Source: Parvibaculum sp.
GTDB taxonomy: Bacteria > Pseudomonadota > Alphaproteobacteria > Parvibaculales > Parvibaculaceae
NCBI GenBank assembly: GCA_031291615.1
Contig: JARLIS010000006.1
Coordinates: 28,455-92,454 of the forward strand
Reading direction: 5' to 3'
DNA: 64,000 nt
The notes below the pieces were generated by a model. The model saw only the letters and a program-made list of their open reading frames with translations, was not told the origin of the DNA and searched no databases. Positions 45,538 through 54,522 of this stretch are shown piece by piece; within the stretch, counting starts at the first letter, position 1; every line of letters begins with the position of its first letter. The position numbers were made by a program, and so were the translations under genes.

Positions 45538-46161
45538 ATGCAATACCAGACAGAAATCCTCGATACGAAGACCGGGGAGCTGAAGACCATCTATGAAGAC
45601 TGGATTACCGTCACCGAACTTGGCAGAGCATTCAATCTAGGCAGCCGACAAGTCCGACAAGTTCTCACCGAAATGGGATGGCTATATCAGGTAGCAGGAT
45701 CACGAAGGCGCCTCTTCAAACCCGACATCATCGCCAAGGGATATGGACGACACATCCGACCAAAGGTGGGTTATCCATTCGATGTTGTTTCACCTGAGGG
45801 CCAACGGCTGTTCGCACTCTCAGTGGCCGACACACTCACCAAGATCGAAGAGAACGACACAGAGTCTATTGAGATTGCCCGCCAACATCTGAAGACCTTC
45901 AAGGCTGACAGACATTCCACCAAGATCACAACTCGGATGGAGGTTTCTTGGTTGAAGTTTCACCTCCCGGCCCTCTCAAGTCGCGACATTGCGAGAGTGC
46001 TGCGTATCTCAGAACAACTAGTGAGCTATCACCTGAACTCGGAACTATCAGAGCGAGAGAAGATGCGATCTAGGTTGGCTGCCTACCTCCAATCCACCTC
46101 CCCTGCCCCCGTCGCTGTCCCTCCTGTTGCACCGAGACTGCGCCTGAGAGTCGCGGTCTAG
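45538..46161 (+). CDS. Putative island regulator with two helix-turn-helix regions
   Basis: The 207-residue protein begins at ATG 45538 after the purine-rich GAAAGTGAACGAC. Two helix-turn-helix candidates are visible. WITVTELGRAFNLGSRQVRQVL (residues ~22-45) is wHTH-like with a following GRR basic loop, and LSSRDIARVLRISEQLVSYHL (~145-166) is an HTH of LuxR/MarR-like shape. An Ala/Pro/Val tail ends it. No known family is recognised. As the only clear DNA-binding protein in the island apart from the integrase, it is the best candidate for a master regulator or replication initiator accessory. Confidence 0.5.
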   Translation: MQYQTEILDTKTGELKTIYEDWITVTELGRAFNLGSRQVRQVLTEMGWLYQVAGSRRRLFKPDIIAKGYGRHIRPKVGYPFDVVSPEGQRLFALSVADTLTKIEENDTESIEIARQHLKTFKADRHSTKITTRMEVSWLKFHLPALSSRDIARVLRISEQLVSYHLNSELSEREKMRSRLAAYLQSTSPAPVAVPPVAPRLRLRVAV

Positions 46162-46241
46162 TTCACTCTCATCTTCCGCCTGAAAATCACTTCACCGAAA
46201 CCAAACAGCCCCGCTACGTGGGCCTATTAGTGTTGAAAGCT

Positions 46242-46895
46242 ATGAACCTCATAATTCCCGAAAAGACAAAAGAGCTACCGTCTCCCAAGGACAATGCGAC
46301 CACGCCCGGCTTGGTCCATCGTCTCCACCATCCGACAAAGCAGAACCTCACAACAATCGTATGTCGGCTCAACTCAGTTGATGACATTCACTGGGATGAT
46401 TTGCCTGAGTTGGATGTTTGCCATTTGCAGTATGCGGATATGTTCTCTCCGGTCCTTCATCGCCTGAAGACCATTGAGACCGAAGAACCGATCACCCACA
46501 AAGGCATGTCCCAGTTTCCTCGGAAGCTGCGCTACCAGAACCTCAATGGGGTGAGTGACGTTGACCTGACGCAGTTCCCCGGTAAGGACCATGCGACCGC
46601 TTACGGTGACGCTCAGGCGTTGTCCGGCACCATCGCCGACGCCAACGGCAGGGTGCTTCCAAAGGCGCTTGCGGATTTGATTGGGTCCGATGCCTACAAG
46701 AACCAAATGACGGATGCGCCGGGTATCGGTGGCCGTCAGGACGCTCTTGAGGGTGTCATCCATCAATACCGGAAAACTGCTACCGACTTGATGGTCACAC
46801 CTAGCAGCCCGTACTACCGGAAAGATATTGCGGACGCGCTCAGGGCCTCAGAGTCGGCTTTCTTCCGCGCGCACGTTCAGCAACCTGCTCACTAA
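46242..46895 (+). CDS. Island hypothetical protein
   Basis: The ~217-residue protein starts at ATG 46242; a GTG at 46218 gives 8 more residues. Near the middle, VCHLQYADMFSPVLHRLKTIE is followed by KGMSQFPRKLRYQNLNGV. The C-terminal part (DAPGIGGRQDALEGVIHQYRKTATDLMVTPSSPYYRKDI) is helical and polar. No transmembrane segment or signal peptide is present. I recognise no domain. Confidence 0.5.
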   Translation: MNLIIPEKTKELPSPKDNATTPGLVHRLHHPTKQNLTTIVCRLNSVDDIHWDDLPELDVCHLQYADMFSPVLHRLKTIETEEPITHKGMSQFPRKLRYQNLNGVSDVDLTQFPGKDHATAYGDAQALSGTIADANGRVLPKALADLIGSDAYKNQMTDAPGIGGRQDALEGVIHQYRKTATDLMVTPSSPYYRKDIADALRASESAFFRAHVQQPAH

Positions 46896-46960
46896 CGACT
46901 ACGCCCGCTGCCTTGATGTGTCTCGAAAGGGATGCGTTGAGGTGGCGGGACGCCCCGCTT

Positions 46961-47767
46961 CTAGGCCTCACCCATATCCAACCAAGGTGACAACCCAATC
47001 GCCTCCGGGCGCGGTAGTCCTTGAATTGTTGTTTCCTCGGCATCACCATCTAGTGGATTGCCGGGAATTTTTTCGATTATGCTTTTAATCAGTCCATAGA
47101 GAACTTGATGAATGTGGTAGTTCGCATTTTTTACATCGTCCATGACTAAGCGAACACCCTCCGCAACACTTTTGTCGAAGCTACGTCCAACCTCAGGGGA
47201 AACCTCGTCCCCAACCTTGGAAAAAATCGAACGAAAAACAACCGCCGATCCAAGAAAGTACAGGGTGTTTGCTGGGTTTTGCGCGAGATGAATTGTGTTC
47301 TCACCGTCTACAAGCTCTTTGAGCGCCCTTTCCATATCCAGTCCGCCATAATGGAAGGCTGTCGTATTACGAACTATCTTGATGGCGCATTGTTTTGAAT
47401 TTGACTCCGAGTCTCCGAAATAATCGAGCAACCATCCGAGGCTGACTCTATGATCTTCTGATAATGCCTCCATCACCGCGTCTTTTTCCCGGCGAGGGAT
47501 GACACGCTTTAGCATCATCAGCCAAGTCTCAAATATCTTTCCCGCCAGAAGTTGTAGGATGCACCATATTTGCACGGATTGAGCATGATCGTGTAATCCG
47601 CCGTCGGCTACCGAGTTTTGGGTGAACATCAGTAGACGGTTTAGAAAGGTCAGTTCGTCATGTGCAAACATGCAGCCAAATAGCTGATTGCGGTGACGCT
47701 GGGATAGTTCTCCAAGCGCGGATCGGTCAATTGCATATGTCAGAATTTTCATGGCGTCATATCCCAT
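46961..47767 (-). CDS. Island protein with possible HEPN-type RNase motif
   Basis: The 268-residue, largely helical soluble protein contains the motif IVRNTTAFHYGGLD around residue 131. It has the Rx4-6H form of HEPN ribonucleases (Arg, polar residue, then His). Other helices (LFGCMFAHDELTFLNRLLMFT and WCILQLLAGKIFETWLMML) suit an all-helical HEPN bundle. HEPN proteins are common in toxin-antitoxin and abortive-infection systems. This is a motif-based guess. Start could be ATG 47767 or 47752. It is read opposite to the preceding island gene and lies upstream of the integrase gene on the same strand, 38 bases apart. Confidence 0.5.
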   Translation of the reverse strand: MGYDAMKILTYAIDRSALGELSQRHRNQLFGCMFAHDELTFLNRLLMFTQNSVADGGLHDHAQSVQIWCILQLLAGKIFETWLMMLKRVIPRREKDAVMEALSEDHRVSLGWLLDYFGDSESNSKQCAIKIVRNTTAFHYGGLDMERALKELVDGENTIHLAQNPANTLYFLGSAVVFRSIFSKVGDEVSPEVGRSFDKSVAEGVRLVMDDVKNANYHIHQVLYGLIKSIIEKIPGNPLDGDAEETTIQGLPRPEAIGLSPWLDMGEA

Positions 47768-47805
47768 TAATCGACGGACCTAGTCCTGTAGCGCTCTCAC
47801 GCAAA

Positions 47806-49413
47806 CTACGCCTTCACCTTCGGCAACTTCAAAATCTCCCTATGCAGACCCCGCATGTCGCCATATTCCTCGCTCATCCCCGGCAAGGCGTGACCAAGGA
47901 TGTACTCACGCTTCTCAGAGTCCATGCCAACTTCGCGAGCGATGGTGACGAAGCGATGCCGCCAGCCGTGGTTTGGCTGCACTCTCTTGTCCGTGATACC
48001 AACATCTTCGCGCACCCACCCGGCAACGTTCCGTCCCACATTCGCGGCGGGTGACTTGCTGGCCGTCGGATTGCGCTTGGGATCGTGGTCATAGAACAAT
48101 GGGCCAACGCCTGCGTTGACTACTAAATCCAAGAAGCCGTCTTCAATCAGTTGGTCATGCAACGGAACCTTACGTGGCAAGTCCGGCTTTACCGTCCCCG
48201 CCTCCGGGGTGATTAAAACAACCCAGATGCCCTTCTCTTGGAACACGTCCTTCTTTCGCAACTGGGTCATCTCGTTTACGCGAGCGCCCGTGAAGGCGCA
48301 CAGCCAAGGAACCCACCTCAAGGCGGCATGTGCTTTCTTCTTCCGCTTGCCGACTGCGACATGCTTGGCGGCTTCGAGAATGCTCAGAGCCTCTTCATCG
48401 GTGAAGCCTCTCTCCCGCTCGCGCGGTTTCCTCTGAACCTCCACCCTAACGCCCTTAGCCGGGTTGACGGGAAGAAGGTCATCATCCACCCAGCCCGTGT
48501 AGACGGAACTCAGCGCGGCGATGTAGACGGTTCGCACCGTCCTTGCGGATATGCCTTGGCCTAGCAGGTGGTCGCGCCAGCCGATGACCTGCGCCTTCGT
48601 CAACTGCCTCGCATCGGAATGACCAAGAAATTCGGGAAGCCGGGCACAGATGATCGGTCGCCACCGTCTCACAGTCGCGGGCTTGCGCCGTTCCTTCCGC
48701 TTCAGCCACTTCTCAAATAGGGCATCAAACGAGATGGACGCCTTCTTGACGGTGATTTGGTCAGCGGACGCCCATGAGGGGTAACGCTGAAGGTTGTCAT
48801 CTGGCGAGTAGTCGCCTTCCGCATTCCGCCTTAGCTGACCGGCGACCTCATCAAGCGCCCTCGCCACCTGCGCCAGCACCCTCAGGCGGCTTTCACTGTC
48901 CACATGCAAGCCCTTGGTGGAGAGCATCGCGTCCGTGATCGGGCCGAACCTGAGTTCCATCGCCCGCGCCACCCGTTCATCCGATCCGATGACCAAGGCC
49001 GCTGGCCCCGTGTTGCCCTGCCGGGCCGCTTCATTGTCCCTGAGAACCTTCGCCCATATCTCCGGTCCCCTAGGGTCATGCTCAATGGATGCGGTGAACG
49101 CCCGGTAGACCTCGCCAGCGAGCGCCACGGCCTCTTTGTGGTTCAGCTTGCGCGGTCCCTGCCTCAGTGCTTCCCAGTGCATCTCAAGGGCAGCATGGGC
49201 CACCGCAAAGAGCCGCTTGGCATCGCCGTTGTCTTTGGTTCGGAGAGACACCTTCACCACGTCGCCAACGCGCGCACGGGTGAACGTCTGGCCGACTGGA
49301 AGGGTGACGAAGGTTCCCCGTGCCGACGCCAGCAAGTCAGCGGGCACTCTCTCACGAAGGTAATAGACGCCGGACTTCGTATCGCGATGTGGACGCGCCA
49401 CCATAAGCACCAT
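47806..49413 (-). CDS. Tyrosine recombinase (phage-type integrase)
   Basis: This is a 535-residue integrase. The first ~250 residues include an arm-binding region and a SAM-like core-binding domain (DALFEKWLKRKERRKPATVRR). The catalytic domain carries the Arg in CAFTGARVNEMTQLR, the Lys near TVKPDLPRKVPL, His-x-x-Arg in NHGWRHRF, the second His in ILGHALPG and the nucleophilic Tyr (about 516) in SEEYGD. All catalytic residues are seen. Start ATG 49413 (or 49404) is preferred to the longer TTG form at 49434, because GGAG precedes it. The right repeat covers the bases just before the start, a usual int-att arrangement. Confidence 0.9.
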   Translation of the reverse strand: MVLMVARPHRDTKSGVYYLRERVPADLLASARGTFVTLPVGQTFTRARVGDVVKVSLRTKDNGDAKRLFAVAHAALEMHWEALRQGPRKLNHKEAVALAGEVYRAFTASIEHDPRGPEIWAKVLRDNEAARQGNTGPAALVIGSDERVARAMELRFGPITDAMLSTKGLHVDSESRLRVLAQVARALDEVAGQLRRNAEGDYSPDDNLQRYPSWASADQITVKKASISFDALFEKWLKRKERRKPATVRRWRPIICARLPEFLGHSDARQLTKAQVIGWRDHLLGQGISARTVRTVYIAALSSVYTGWVDDDLLPVNPAKGVRVEVQRKPRERERGFTDEEALSILEAAKHVAVGKRKKKAHAALRWVPWLCAFTGARVNEMTQLRKKDVFQEKGIWVVLITPEAGTVKPDLPRKVPLHDQLIEDGFLDLVVNAGVGPLFYDHDPKRNPTASKSPAANVGRNVAGWVREDVGITDKRVQPNHGWRHRFVTIAREVGMDSEKREYILGHALPGMSEEYGDMRGLHREILKLPKVKA

Positions 49414-49425
49414 GTGTACCGCTCC

Positions 49426-49437
49426 TGTGTACAAGTG
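49426..49437 (+). repeat. Candidate attR, TGTGTACAAGTG
   Basis: Direct copy of the left-end 12-mer, lying 13 bases upstream of the integrase start. Immediately next to it (49439-49450) is AGCGGCTGAAAA, whose reverse complement TTTTCAGCCGCT occurs at 43921-43932 beside the left copy. Confidence 0.5.
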
Positions 49438-49672
49438 GAGCGGCTGAAAAGGTCTTGATAGACCTTAACTTCCTGAGTTTCCAAGGGAAAACGGTGGTGG
49501 GCGGTGAGAGCACGACATTCCGATCAAAGATCAACCGGACCCGATGTGACCATTTTGGCACAACAAGTCCTTTATCAGATAAGTGATCTACCTGTTTCGT
49601 TGACAGACGCCGCACCCGGAAAGAACATTTCCCCGATTACGTCAAAACTGACATCTCAACGGGGGGACTAAT

Positions 49673-50299
49673 ATGAAATTTTCCAGGATTCTGCTCGCAT
49701 CGACCATGCTTTGCGCCCTGTCGGCGCCGGTCGCCGCCGCGGAAATCAGCAACGGCAACACCTATGCGAAACTCTCGGCCGGCGCGATCATTCCTGAGGA
49801 CATCGACGGCTCGGTCGGTGCCACCAACGTCAAACTGAAGTTCGATACGGGTTGGACGGTCACGGGCGCCCTGGGCTACTGGGTCAGCGACTCCGTCGCG
49901 CTGGAAGGCGAGCTGGGCTATCTGTCGGCCGACTTCAAGAACGCCTCCGCGCTGGGCGTCACTGTGCCCGTCGACGGCGACCTCAACTCGGCCTTCGCAT
50001 TCGCCAATGCCAATTACCATTTCGCCGGCAAGAGCGCCGGGTTCGATCCCTATATCGGCGCCGGCGTCGGTATCGCCCGGTCGAAAGTATCGATCAATTC
50101 GATCAACGGCACGCCGGTCAACGGCTCGGACAGCAGCACGGACGGCGCGTTGCAAGCTTCGGCCGGCTTCAATCTTGCCGTCGGCAGCGGCACCACGATC
50201 GGTGCGCAATACCGCTACCTCTATCTGGACACGGGCGAGGACGGCACGGACTCGTTCACCGGCCACAACATCACGGCGAATGTGACGTTCGCCTTCTGA
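49673..50299 (+). CDS. Outer-membrane beta-barrel protein
   Basis: The 208-residue protein has a signal peptide (1-23, ending AAA) and alternating amphipathic strands such as YAKLSAGAIIP, WTVTGALGYWVSDSVALEGELGYLSADF, FAFANANYHFAGK and TIGAQYRYLYLD. It ends in Phe (ITANVTFAF), the signal for BAM assembly. The pattern is that of the OMP_b-brl/OmpA-like 8-stranded barrels. Upstream GGGGGG supports the start. It is the first core gene right of the island, with a terminator after it. Surface function is unknown. Confidence 0.88.
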   Translation: MKFSRILLASTMLCALSAPVAAAEISNGNTYAKLSAGAIIPEDIDGSVGATNVKLKFDTGWTVTGALGYWVSDSVALEGELGYLSADFKNASALGVTVPVDGDLNSAFAFANANYHFAGKSAGFDPYIGAGVGIARSKVSINSINGTPVNGSDSSTDGALQASAGFNLAVGSGTTIGAQYRYLYLDTGEDGTDSFTGHNITANVTFAF

Positions 50300-50321
50300 C
50301 ACGCCGTTGCGACCTTGAATC

Positions 50322-50352
50322 GGGAGGACGCGAGTTTCGCGTCCTCCCTTTT
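50322..50352 (+). terminator. Rho-independent terminator after the outer-membrane protein gene
   Basis: GGGAGGACGCG and CGCGTCCTCCC form an 11-bp perfect stem around AGTTT, followed by TTTT. It lies 22 bases past the stop. Confidence 0.92.
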
Positions 50353-50375
50353 CATTTGTCTCGCGAACCGACGCT

Positions 50376-50825
50376 TCACAGCATCGTTTCGGCGCGCAGA
50401 TGGTCCAGCAACTCCTTTGCGGAGAGATGCGTCAGGTCTTTCGCGATTTCCGCCTTGATGCAGGCTTTCGTTGCATCGTCCAGCGCCGCGCGCAAATCGC
50501 CCATCATTTGGTGCGGCGCGACGATGACCAGCCGCTCGAACGACTTTTCCCGCGTCTTGACGGCAAGAAGCTCTGCAATCTCATGGGCGAAGGTCCGCTT
50601 GCTCTCGCGGTGCGGATCGACGCGGGGCTCCACCGCGTGGCGCGCGACGCCGCTGCTTTCATGGACGCGGCCGGGATGGTCCGTGCCCTGGTTGCGGCTC
50701 GCCGGGTTCGGATGGCGCAGCTCATAAGGAAGCGCAGGTTCGATTTTCGCCGCCGGGCCCGCCAGGGAATAAAAGCGCGCGACCGCGCCGTCGGCGACAA
50801 CGATCCAGGTATGAGGCGCGTGCAT
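50376..50825 (-). CDS. Host attachment family protein (PF10116)
   Basis: The 149-residue protein begins WIVVADGAVARFYS, then a His/Arg-rich loop (HESSGVARHAVEPRVDPHRESKRTFAHEIAELL) and ERLVIVAPHQMMGDLRAAL. This is the pattern of the Host_attach family, first named in plant-associated bacteria. It ends in HLSAKELLDHLRA. It is cytoplasmic by prediction, and the biochemical role is unclear despite the name; an RNA-release-factor-like fold has been noted in related proteins. It stands alone between unrelated genes. Confidence 0.85.
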   Translation of the reverse strand: MHAPHTWIVVADGAVARFYSLAGPAAKIEPALPYELRHPNPASRNQGTDHPGRVHESSGVARHAVEPRVDPHRESKRTFAHEIAELLAVKTREKSFERLVIVAPHQMMGDLRAALDDATKACIKAEIAKDLTHLSAKELLDHLRAETML

Positions 50826-50893
50826 GGCGGTACTCCCGAACTATTGGTTCAGGAAAGCCTCCCACATATCGGGCATGCACCTCTTGATCGAAA

Positions 50894-51331
50894 TCAACCG
50901 GCGCTGTCCCGCACAGGTCTGACGCGGTCGTAGATCAAGTGGAAAATATAGGTGTAGACCGCATAGCCCATGGTGAAGGCGATGTCGGCCATGAAGGCGG
51001 TCCATAGGCTCGCCCCGCTCATGATGCAGATGATCGGCACGGCGAAGACGGTGATCGTGGCTTCCAGGATGAGCGCATGGACGATGCGTTCGAGCGTGTT
51101 GCGCTCATGCGCCGCGCGGCCGGTGAGGTGCAGATAGGCCCTGTCGTAGAGGCTGTTGTAGATCGAGGACCAGATCATCACGGCAATCGAGATCGCCGCC
51201 ATGGTGACGAGCGAGTTCGTCACCGTCACGTCCATGGCATAGCCATAGACGGGCGTGACGATTGCGAGGCCGACCGCTTCGTAAATGGCAGCCTGCACCA
51301 GTCGCTCGCGGAAACTCCGCAGCTTCGCCAT
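50894..51331 (-). CDS. PACE-family efflux transporter
   Basis: The 145-residue protein has four predicted transmembrane helices in two tandem BTP repeats: YEAVGLAIVTPVYGYAM with VTMAAISIAVMIWSSIYNSLYDRAY, then HALILEATITVFAVPIICIM with FMADIAFTMGYAVYTYIFHLIYDR. The conserved Glu near residue 18 in helix 1, essential in AceI, is present (YEAVG). PACE pumps export chlorhexidine and other biocides, or polyamines. It sits just downstream of aspS on the same strand, 22 bases away. Confidence 0.9.
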   Translation of the reverse strand: MAKLRSFRERLVQAAIYEAVGLAIVTPVYGYAMDVTVTNSLVTMAAISIAVMIWSSIYNSLYDRAYLHLTGRAAHERNTLERIVHALILEATITVFAVPIICIMSGASLWTAFMADIAFTMGYAVYTYIFHLIYDRVRPVRDSAG

Positions 51332-51353
51332 GGCCTACCCGTCCGGCTGTGGA

Positions 51354-53153
51354 TCAGCCCTTTTTCTCGATCGGCGGAACCACGCGGATATGCAGTTCCT
51401 TCAGCTGCTTCGGTGTCACTTCCGAAGGCGCCTGCATCAGCAGATCCTGCGCCTGCTGGTTCATCGGGAACATGGTCACTTCGCGCAGGTTCTCGACGCC
51501 CGCGAGCAGCATGACCATGCGGTCGATGCCGGGCGCGAGACCGCCATGGGGCGGCGCGCCGAACTTGAAGGCGTTCAGCATGCCGCCGAACTTCGTCTCG
51601 ACGGTCGCCTTATCGTAACCGGCGATGGCGAAGGCCTTGTACATGATCTCCGGCTTGTGGTTCCGGATCGCGCCCGATGACAGCTCCACGCCGTTGACGA
51701 CGATGTCGTACTGATAGGCGTTGATCGTCAGCGGATCCTGATTTTCCAGCGCCTCGAGACCGCCCTGCGGCATGGAGAAAGGATTGTGCGAGAAGTCGAC
51801 GCGCTTCTCCTCCTCGTTCCATTCGAACATGGGGAAGTCGACGATCCAGCAGAACTTGAAGACGCCGTCCTCGATGAGGCCAAGCTCCTTGCCGATGCGC
51901 GTGCGCGCCGCGCCCGCAAAGGCCGTGAAGGTCTTCGGCTGGCCGGCGACGAAGAAAACGGCGTCGCCTTCCTTGAGACCAAGCTCCTTGCGAAGCCGCT
52001 CGGTGCGTTCCGGGCCGATGTTCTTGGCAAGCGGCCCTGCGCCTTCGAGCGCGCCGTTTTCGGAGCGGTAGAAGATATAGCCCAGCCCCGGCTGGCCCTC
52101 GCCTTGCGCCCATGAATTCATGCGGTCGCAGAAGGCGCGGTTGCCGCCGGTCGGAGCGGGGATCGCCCAGATTTCGACCTTGGGGTCTTTCTCGATCATG
52201 CCCGCGAAGACCTTGAAGCCCGAGCCGGCGAAGATATGCGTGGCGTTCGACATCTCGATGGGGTTGCGCAGGTCAGGCTTGTCGGAGCCGTATTTCCGCA
52301 TGGCGTCCGCATAGGGAATGCGCGGGAAGGGATAGGCAGAAACCTTGCGGCCCTCGGCGAATTCCTCGAAGAGACCGTGCAGCACCGGCTCGATCGCGGA
52401 GAAAACATCGTCCTGATCGACGAAGCTCATCTCGACGTCGAGCTGATAGAACTCGCCGGGCGAGCGGTCGGCGCGGCCGTCCTCGTCGCGGAAGCAGGGC
52501 GCGATCTGGAAGTAACGGTCGAAGCCCGCCACCATTATGAGCTGCTTGAACTGCTGCGGCGCCTGCGGCAGCGCGTAGAACTTGCCGGGATGGATGCGGC
52601 TCGGCACGAGGAAGTCGCGCGCGCCTTCGGGGCTCGATGCGGTCAGGATCGGCGTCTGGAATTCGTTGAAACCTGCATCCGTCATGCGGCGGCGCGCCGA
52701 GGCGATGATCTTCGAGCGCAGCAGAATATTCTTGTGCAGCGTCTCGCGCCGGAGGTCGAGGAAGCGGTAGCTGAGGCGGATGTCTTCGGGGTAGTCCGGC
52801 TCGCCGAAGATCGGCAGCGGCAGGTCCTGCGCCTCCGACAGCACTTCGAGCGAAGCGACCTGCACCTCGATTTCGCCGGTGCCGAGATTGGGGTTCACGG
52901 TCTCGGCCGAACGGGCGACGACCTTGCCCTCGATCTTGATCACGAATTCCGAGCGCACTTTTTCGGCAAGCCCGAAAGCCTCCGCACGGTCCGGGTCGAA
53001 CACGAGCTGCGTCAGGCCGAAATTGTCGCGCAGGTCGATAAAGAGCAGACCGCCATGGTCGCGCTTGCGATGGACCCAGCCCGAAAGACGGACGGTTTCG
53101 CCGACTTGCGACTTACGAAGAGCGCCACAGGTGTGGCTACGATAAAGGTTCAT
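51354..53153 (-). CDS. aspS: Aspartyl-tRNA synthetase
   Basis: The 599-residue class II synthetase has an N-terminal OB-fold anticodon domain ([23 protein letters not shown]), motif 2 [19 protein letters not shown], the bacterial-type GAD insertion in the middle, and motif 3 [15 protein letters not shown]. Length matches bacterial AspRS. The frame is open upstream to 53369, but [13 protein letters not shown] at 53153 is the normal start. Whether it is discriminating or charges tRNA-Asn too cannot be told from this; absence or presence of gatCAB and asnS outside the window decides. Confidence 0.96.
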   Translation of the reverse strand: MNLYRSHTCGALRKSQVGETVRLSGWVHRKRDHGGLLFIDLRDNFGLTQLVFDPDRAEAFGLAEKVRSEFVIKIEGKVVARSAETVNPNLGTGEIEVQVASLEVLSEAQDLPLPIFGEPDYPEDIRLSYRFLDLRRETLHKNILLRSKIIASARRRMTDAGFNEFQTPILTASSPEGARDFLVPSRIHPGKFYALPQAPQQFKQLIMVAGFDRYFQIAPCFRDEDGRADRSPGEFYQLDVEMSFVDQDDVFSAIEPVLHGLFEEFAEGRKVSAYPFPRIPYADAMRKYGSDKPDLRNPIEMSNATHIFAGSGFKVFAGMIEKDPKVEIWAIPAPTGGNRAFCDRMNSWAQGEGQPGLGYIFYRSENGALEGAGPLAKNIGPERTERLRKELGLKEGDAVFFVAGQPKTFTAFAGAARTRIGKELGLIEDGVFKFCWIVDFPMFEWNEEEKRVDFSHNPFSMPQGGLEALENQDPLTINAYQYDIVVNGVELSSGAIRNHKPEIMYKAFAIAGYDKATVETKFGGMLNAFKFGAPPHGGLAPGIDRMVMLLAGVENLREVTMFPMNQQAQDLLMQAPSEVTPKQLKELHIRVVPPIEKKG

Positions 53154-53355
53154 TCTGCAAGGCCTTGAACTACAAGGACGAATCGCCGCAACGTCACGGA
53201 CCGCAACGCGCGAATCCGGGGGAAAGTGCATGGAAGACAAGGACTTGTCAAAGGCCCGTGCGGGCTCGCGCGGCGACGTGTCCATCGGCGCCTGTGCATC
53301 CCTGCCCTCGCTCGGCCCGCGACAGGGCCGAAACGATGGGTTATAGAGGCGATTA

Positions 53356-54522
53356 ATGAATATCATCACGACGACCGCCGAACTCGAGACCGTTTGCGCG
53401 CGCCTTGGCGGGGCGGGCTATGTCACGGTCGACACGGAATTCATGCGAGATTCGACCTTCTGGTCGAAGCTCTGCCTCATTCAGCTTGCCGGGCCGGATG
53501 ACGACTACGTCATCGACCCGCTGGCCCCCGATATCGACCTCACCTCCTTCTACGATCTGATGCGCAACAAGAAGGTCGTGAAGGTCTTCCACGCGGCGCG
53601 GCAGGACATCGAAATCTTCTGGCACGAGGCCGACGCCATTCCCGATCCGCTGTTCGACACGCAGGTCGCGGCGATGGTCTGCGGCTTCGGCGACAGCGTC
53701 GGCTACGAGACGCTGGTGCGGAGGCTGACCGGCGGCAGCGTCGACAAGTCCTCGCGCTTCACCGACTGGTCGCGCCGTCCGCTTTCCGACAAGCAGCTCC
53801 AATATGCGACCGGCGACGTGACGCATCTTCGGAAAATCTACGAGGTGCTGGCGCGGCGTCTGACGCAGACGGGCCGCGCGCGTTGGGTGGCCGAGGAAAT
53901 GGCCATCCTGCAAGATCCGGAGACCTATGCCGTCCGCCCGGAAGACGCCTGGAAGCGGCTCAAGATGCGCTTCAAGGGCCAGAAGGGTCTTGCGGTTCTG
54001 GTCGAGGTTGCGGCCTGGCGCGAACGGCAGGCGCAGGAGCGCGATCTGCCGCGCTCGCGCGTGCTGAAGGACGATGCGCTGGCGGAAATCGCGACACAGA
54101 TTCCCCGTTCGGTCGAAGAACTGGACCGTCTGCGCGCGGTCCCCAAGGGCATGTCGAACAGCCGTTCGGCCGCCGCGCTCATGGAAGCAATCGAGCGCGG
54201 GCTCTCCATGCCCGAAGACAAGATTCCCGTCGTCAAGGATGCCGAGCCCCTGCCGCCCGGCATCGGGCCGCTGGTCGAGTTGCTGAAAGTCCTCCTCGCC
54301 ATGCGCTGCGAGCAGCATGAAGTGGCGCAGAAGCTCATCGCCAAGGTGTCGGACCTTGAGCTCATCGCCGCCCATGACGAGGCGGACGTGCCCGCGCTCA
54401 AGGGCTGGCGGCGCGAGGTCTTCGGCGCCGATGCGCTGCGCCTGAAGCGCGGCGAGCTTGCCATCAGCGCCAAGGGCAAGAAGGTCATCCTGATCGAGAC
54501 CGGAAAAACCGCCGCGAAATAG
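53356..54522 (+). CDS. rnd: Ribonuclease D
   Basis: The 388-residue 3'-5' exoribonuclease trims tRNA and other small RNAs. The DEDD-type active site is visible: Asp26 and Glu28 in DTEFMRD, Asp in [11 protein letters not shown], and the Tyr/Asp of YATGDVTHL, which makes it DEDDy. HRDC-type domains follow in the second half (with [26 protein letters not shown]). It is divergent from aspS and ends directly against the ppx stop, as in many alphaproteobacteria (aspS-rnd-ppx-ppk). Confidence 0.95.
   Translation: MNIITTTAELETVCARLGGAGYVTVDTEFMRDSTFWSKLCLIQLAGPDDDYVIDPLAPDIDLTSFYDLMRNKKVVKVFHAARQDIEIFWHEADAIPDPLFDTQVAAMVCGFGDSVGYETLVRRLTGGSVDKSSRFTDWSRRPLSDKQLQYATGDVTHLRKIYEVLARRLTQTGRARWVAEEMAILQDPETYAVRPEDAWKRLKMRFKGQKGLAVLVEVAAWRERQAQERDLPRSRVLKDDALAEIATQIPRSVEELDRLRAVPKGMSNSRSAAALMEAIERGLSMPEDKIPVVKDAEPLPPGIGPLVELLKVLLAMRCEQHEVAQKLIAKVSDLELIAAHDEADVPALKGWRREVFGADALRLKRGELAISAKGKKVILIETGKTAAK

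Larger units (their letters stand above)
43944..49437. mobile_element. Integrated ~5.5-kb element, phage-satellite-like
   Basis: The element holds seven genes, with a tyrosine recombinase at the right edge and 12-bp direct repeats at both ends. Inside, codon use and base composition are clearly less G+C-rich than in flanking core genes. The flanking genes (fasciclin protein, outer-membrane protein) look intact, so integration was intergenic; I see no tRNA at either border. Phage-like content is limited to a candidate small terminase, a helix-turn-helix protein and the integrase. A defective prophage or a plasmid-derived island are the alternatives. Confidence 0.65.
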
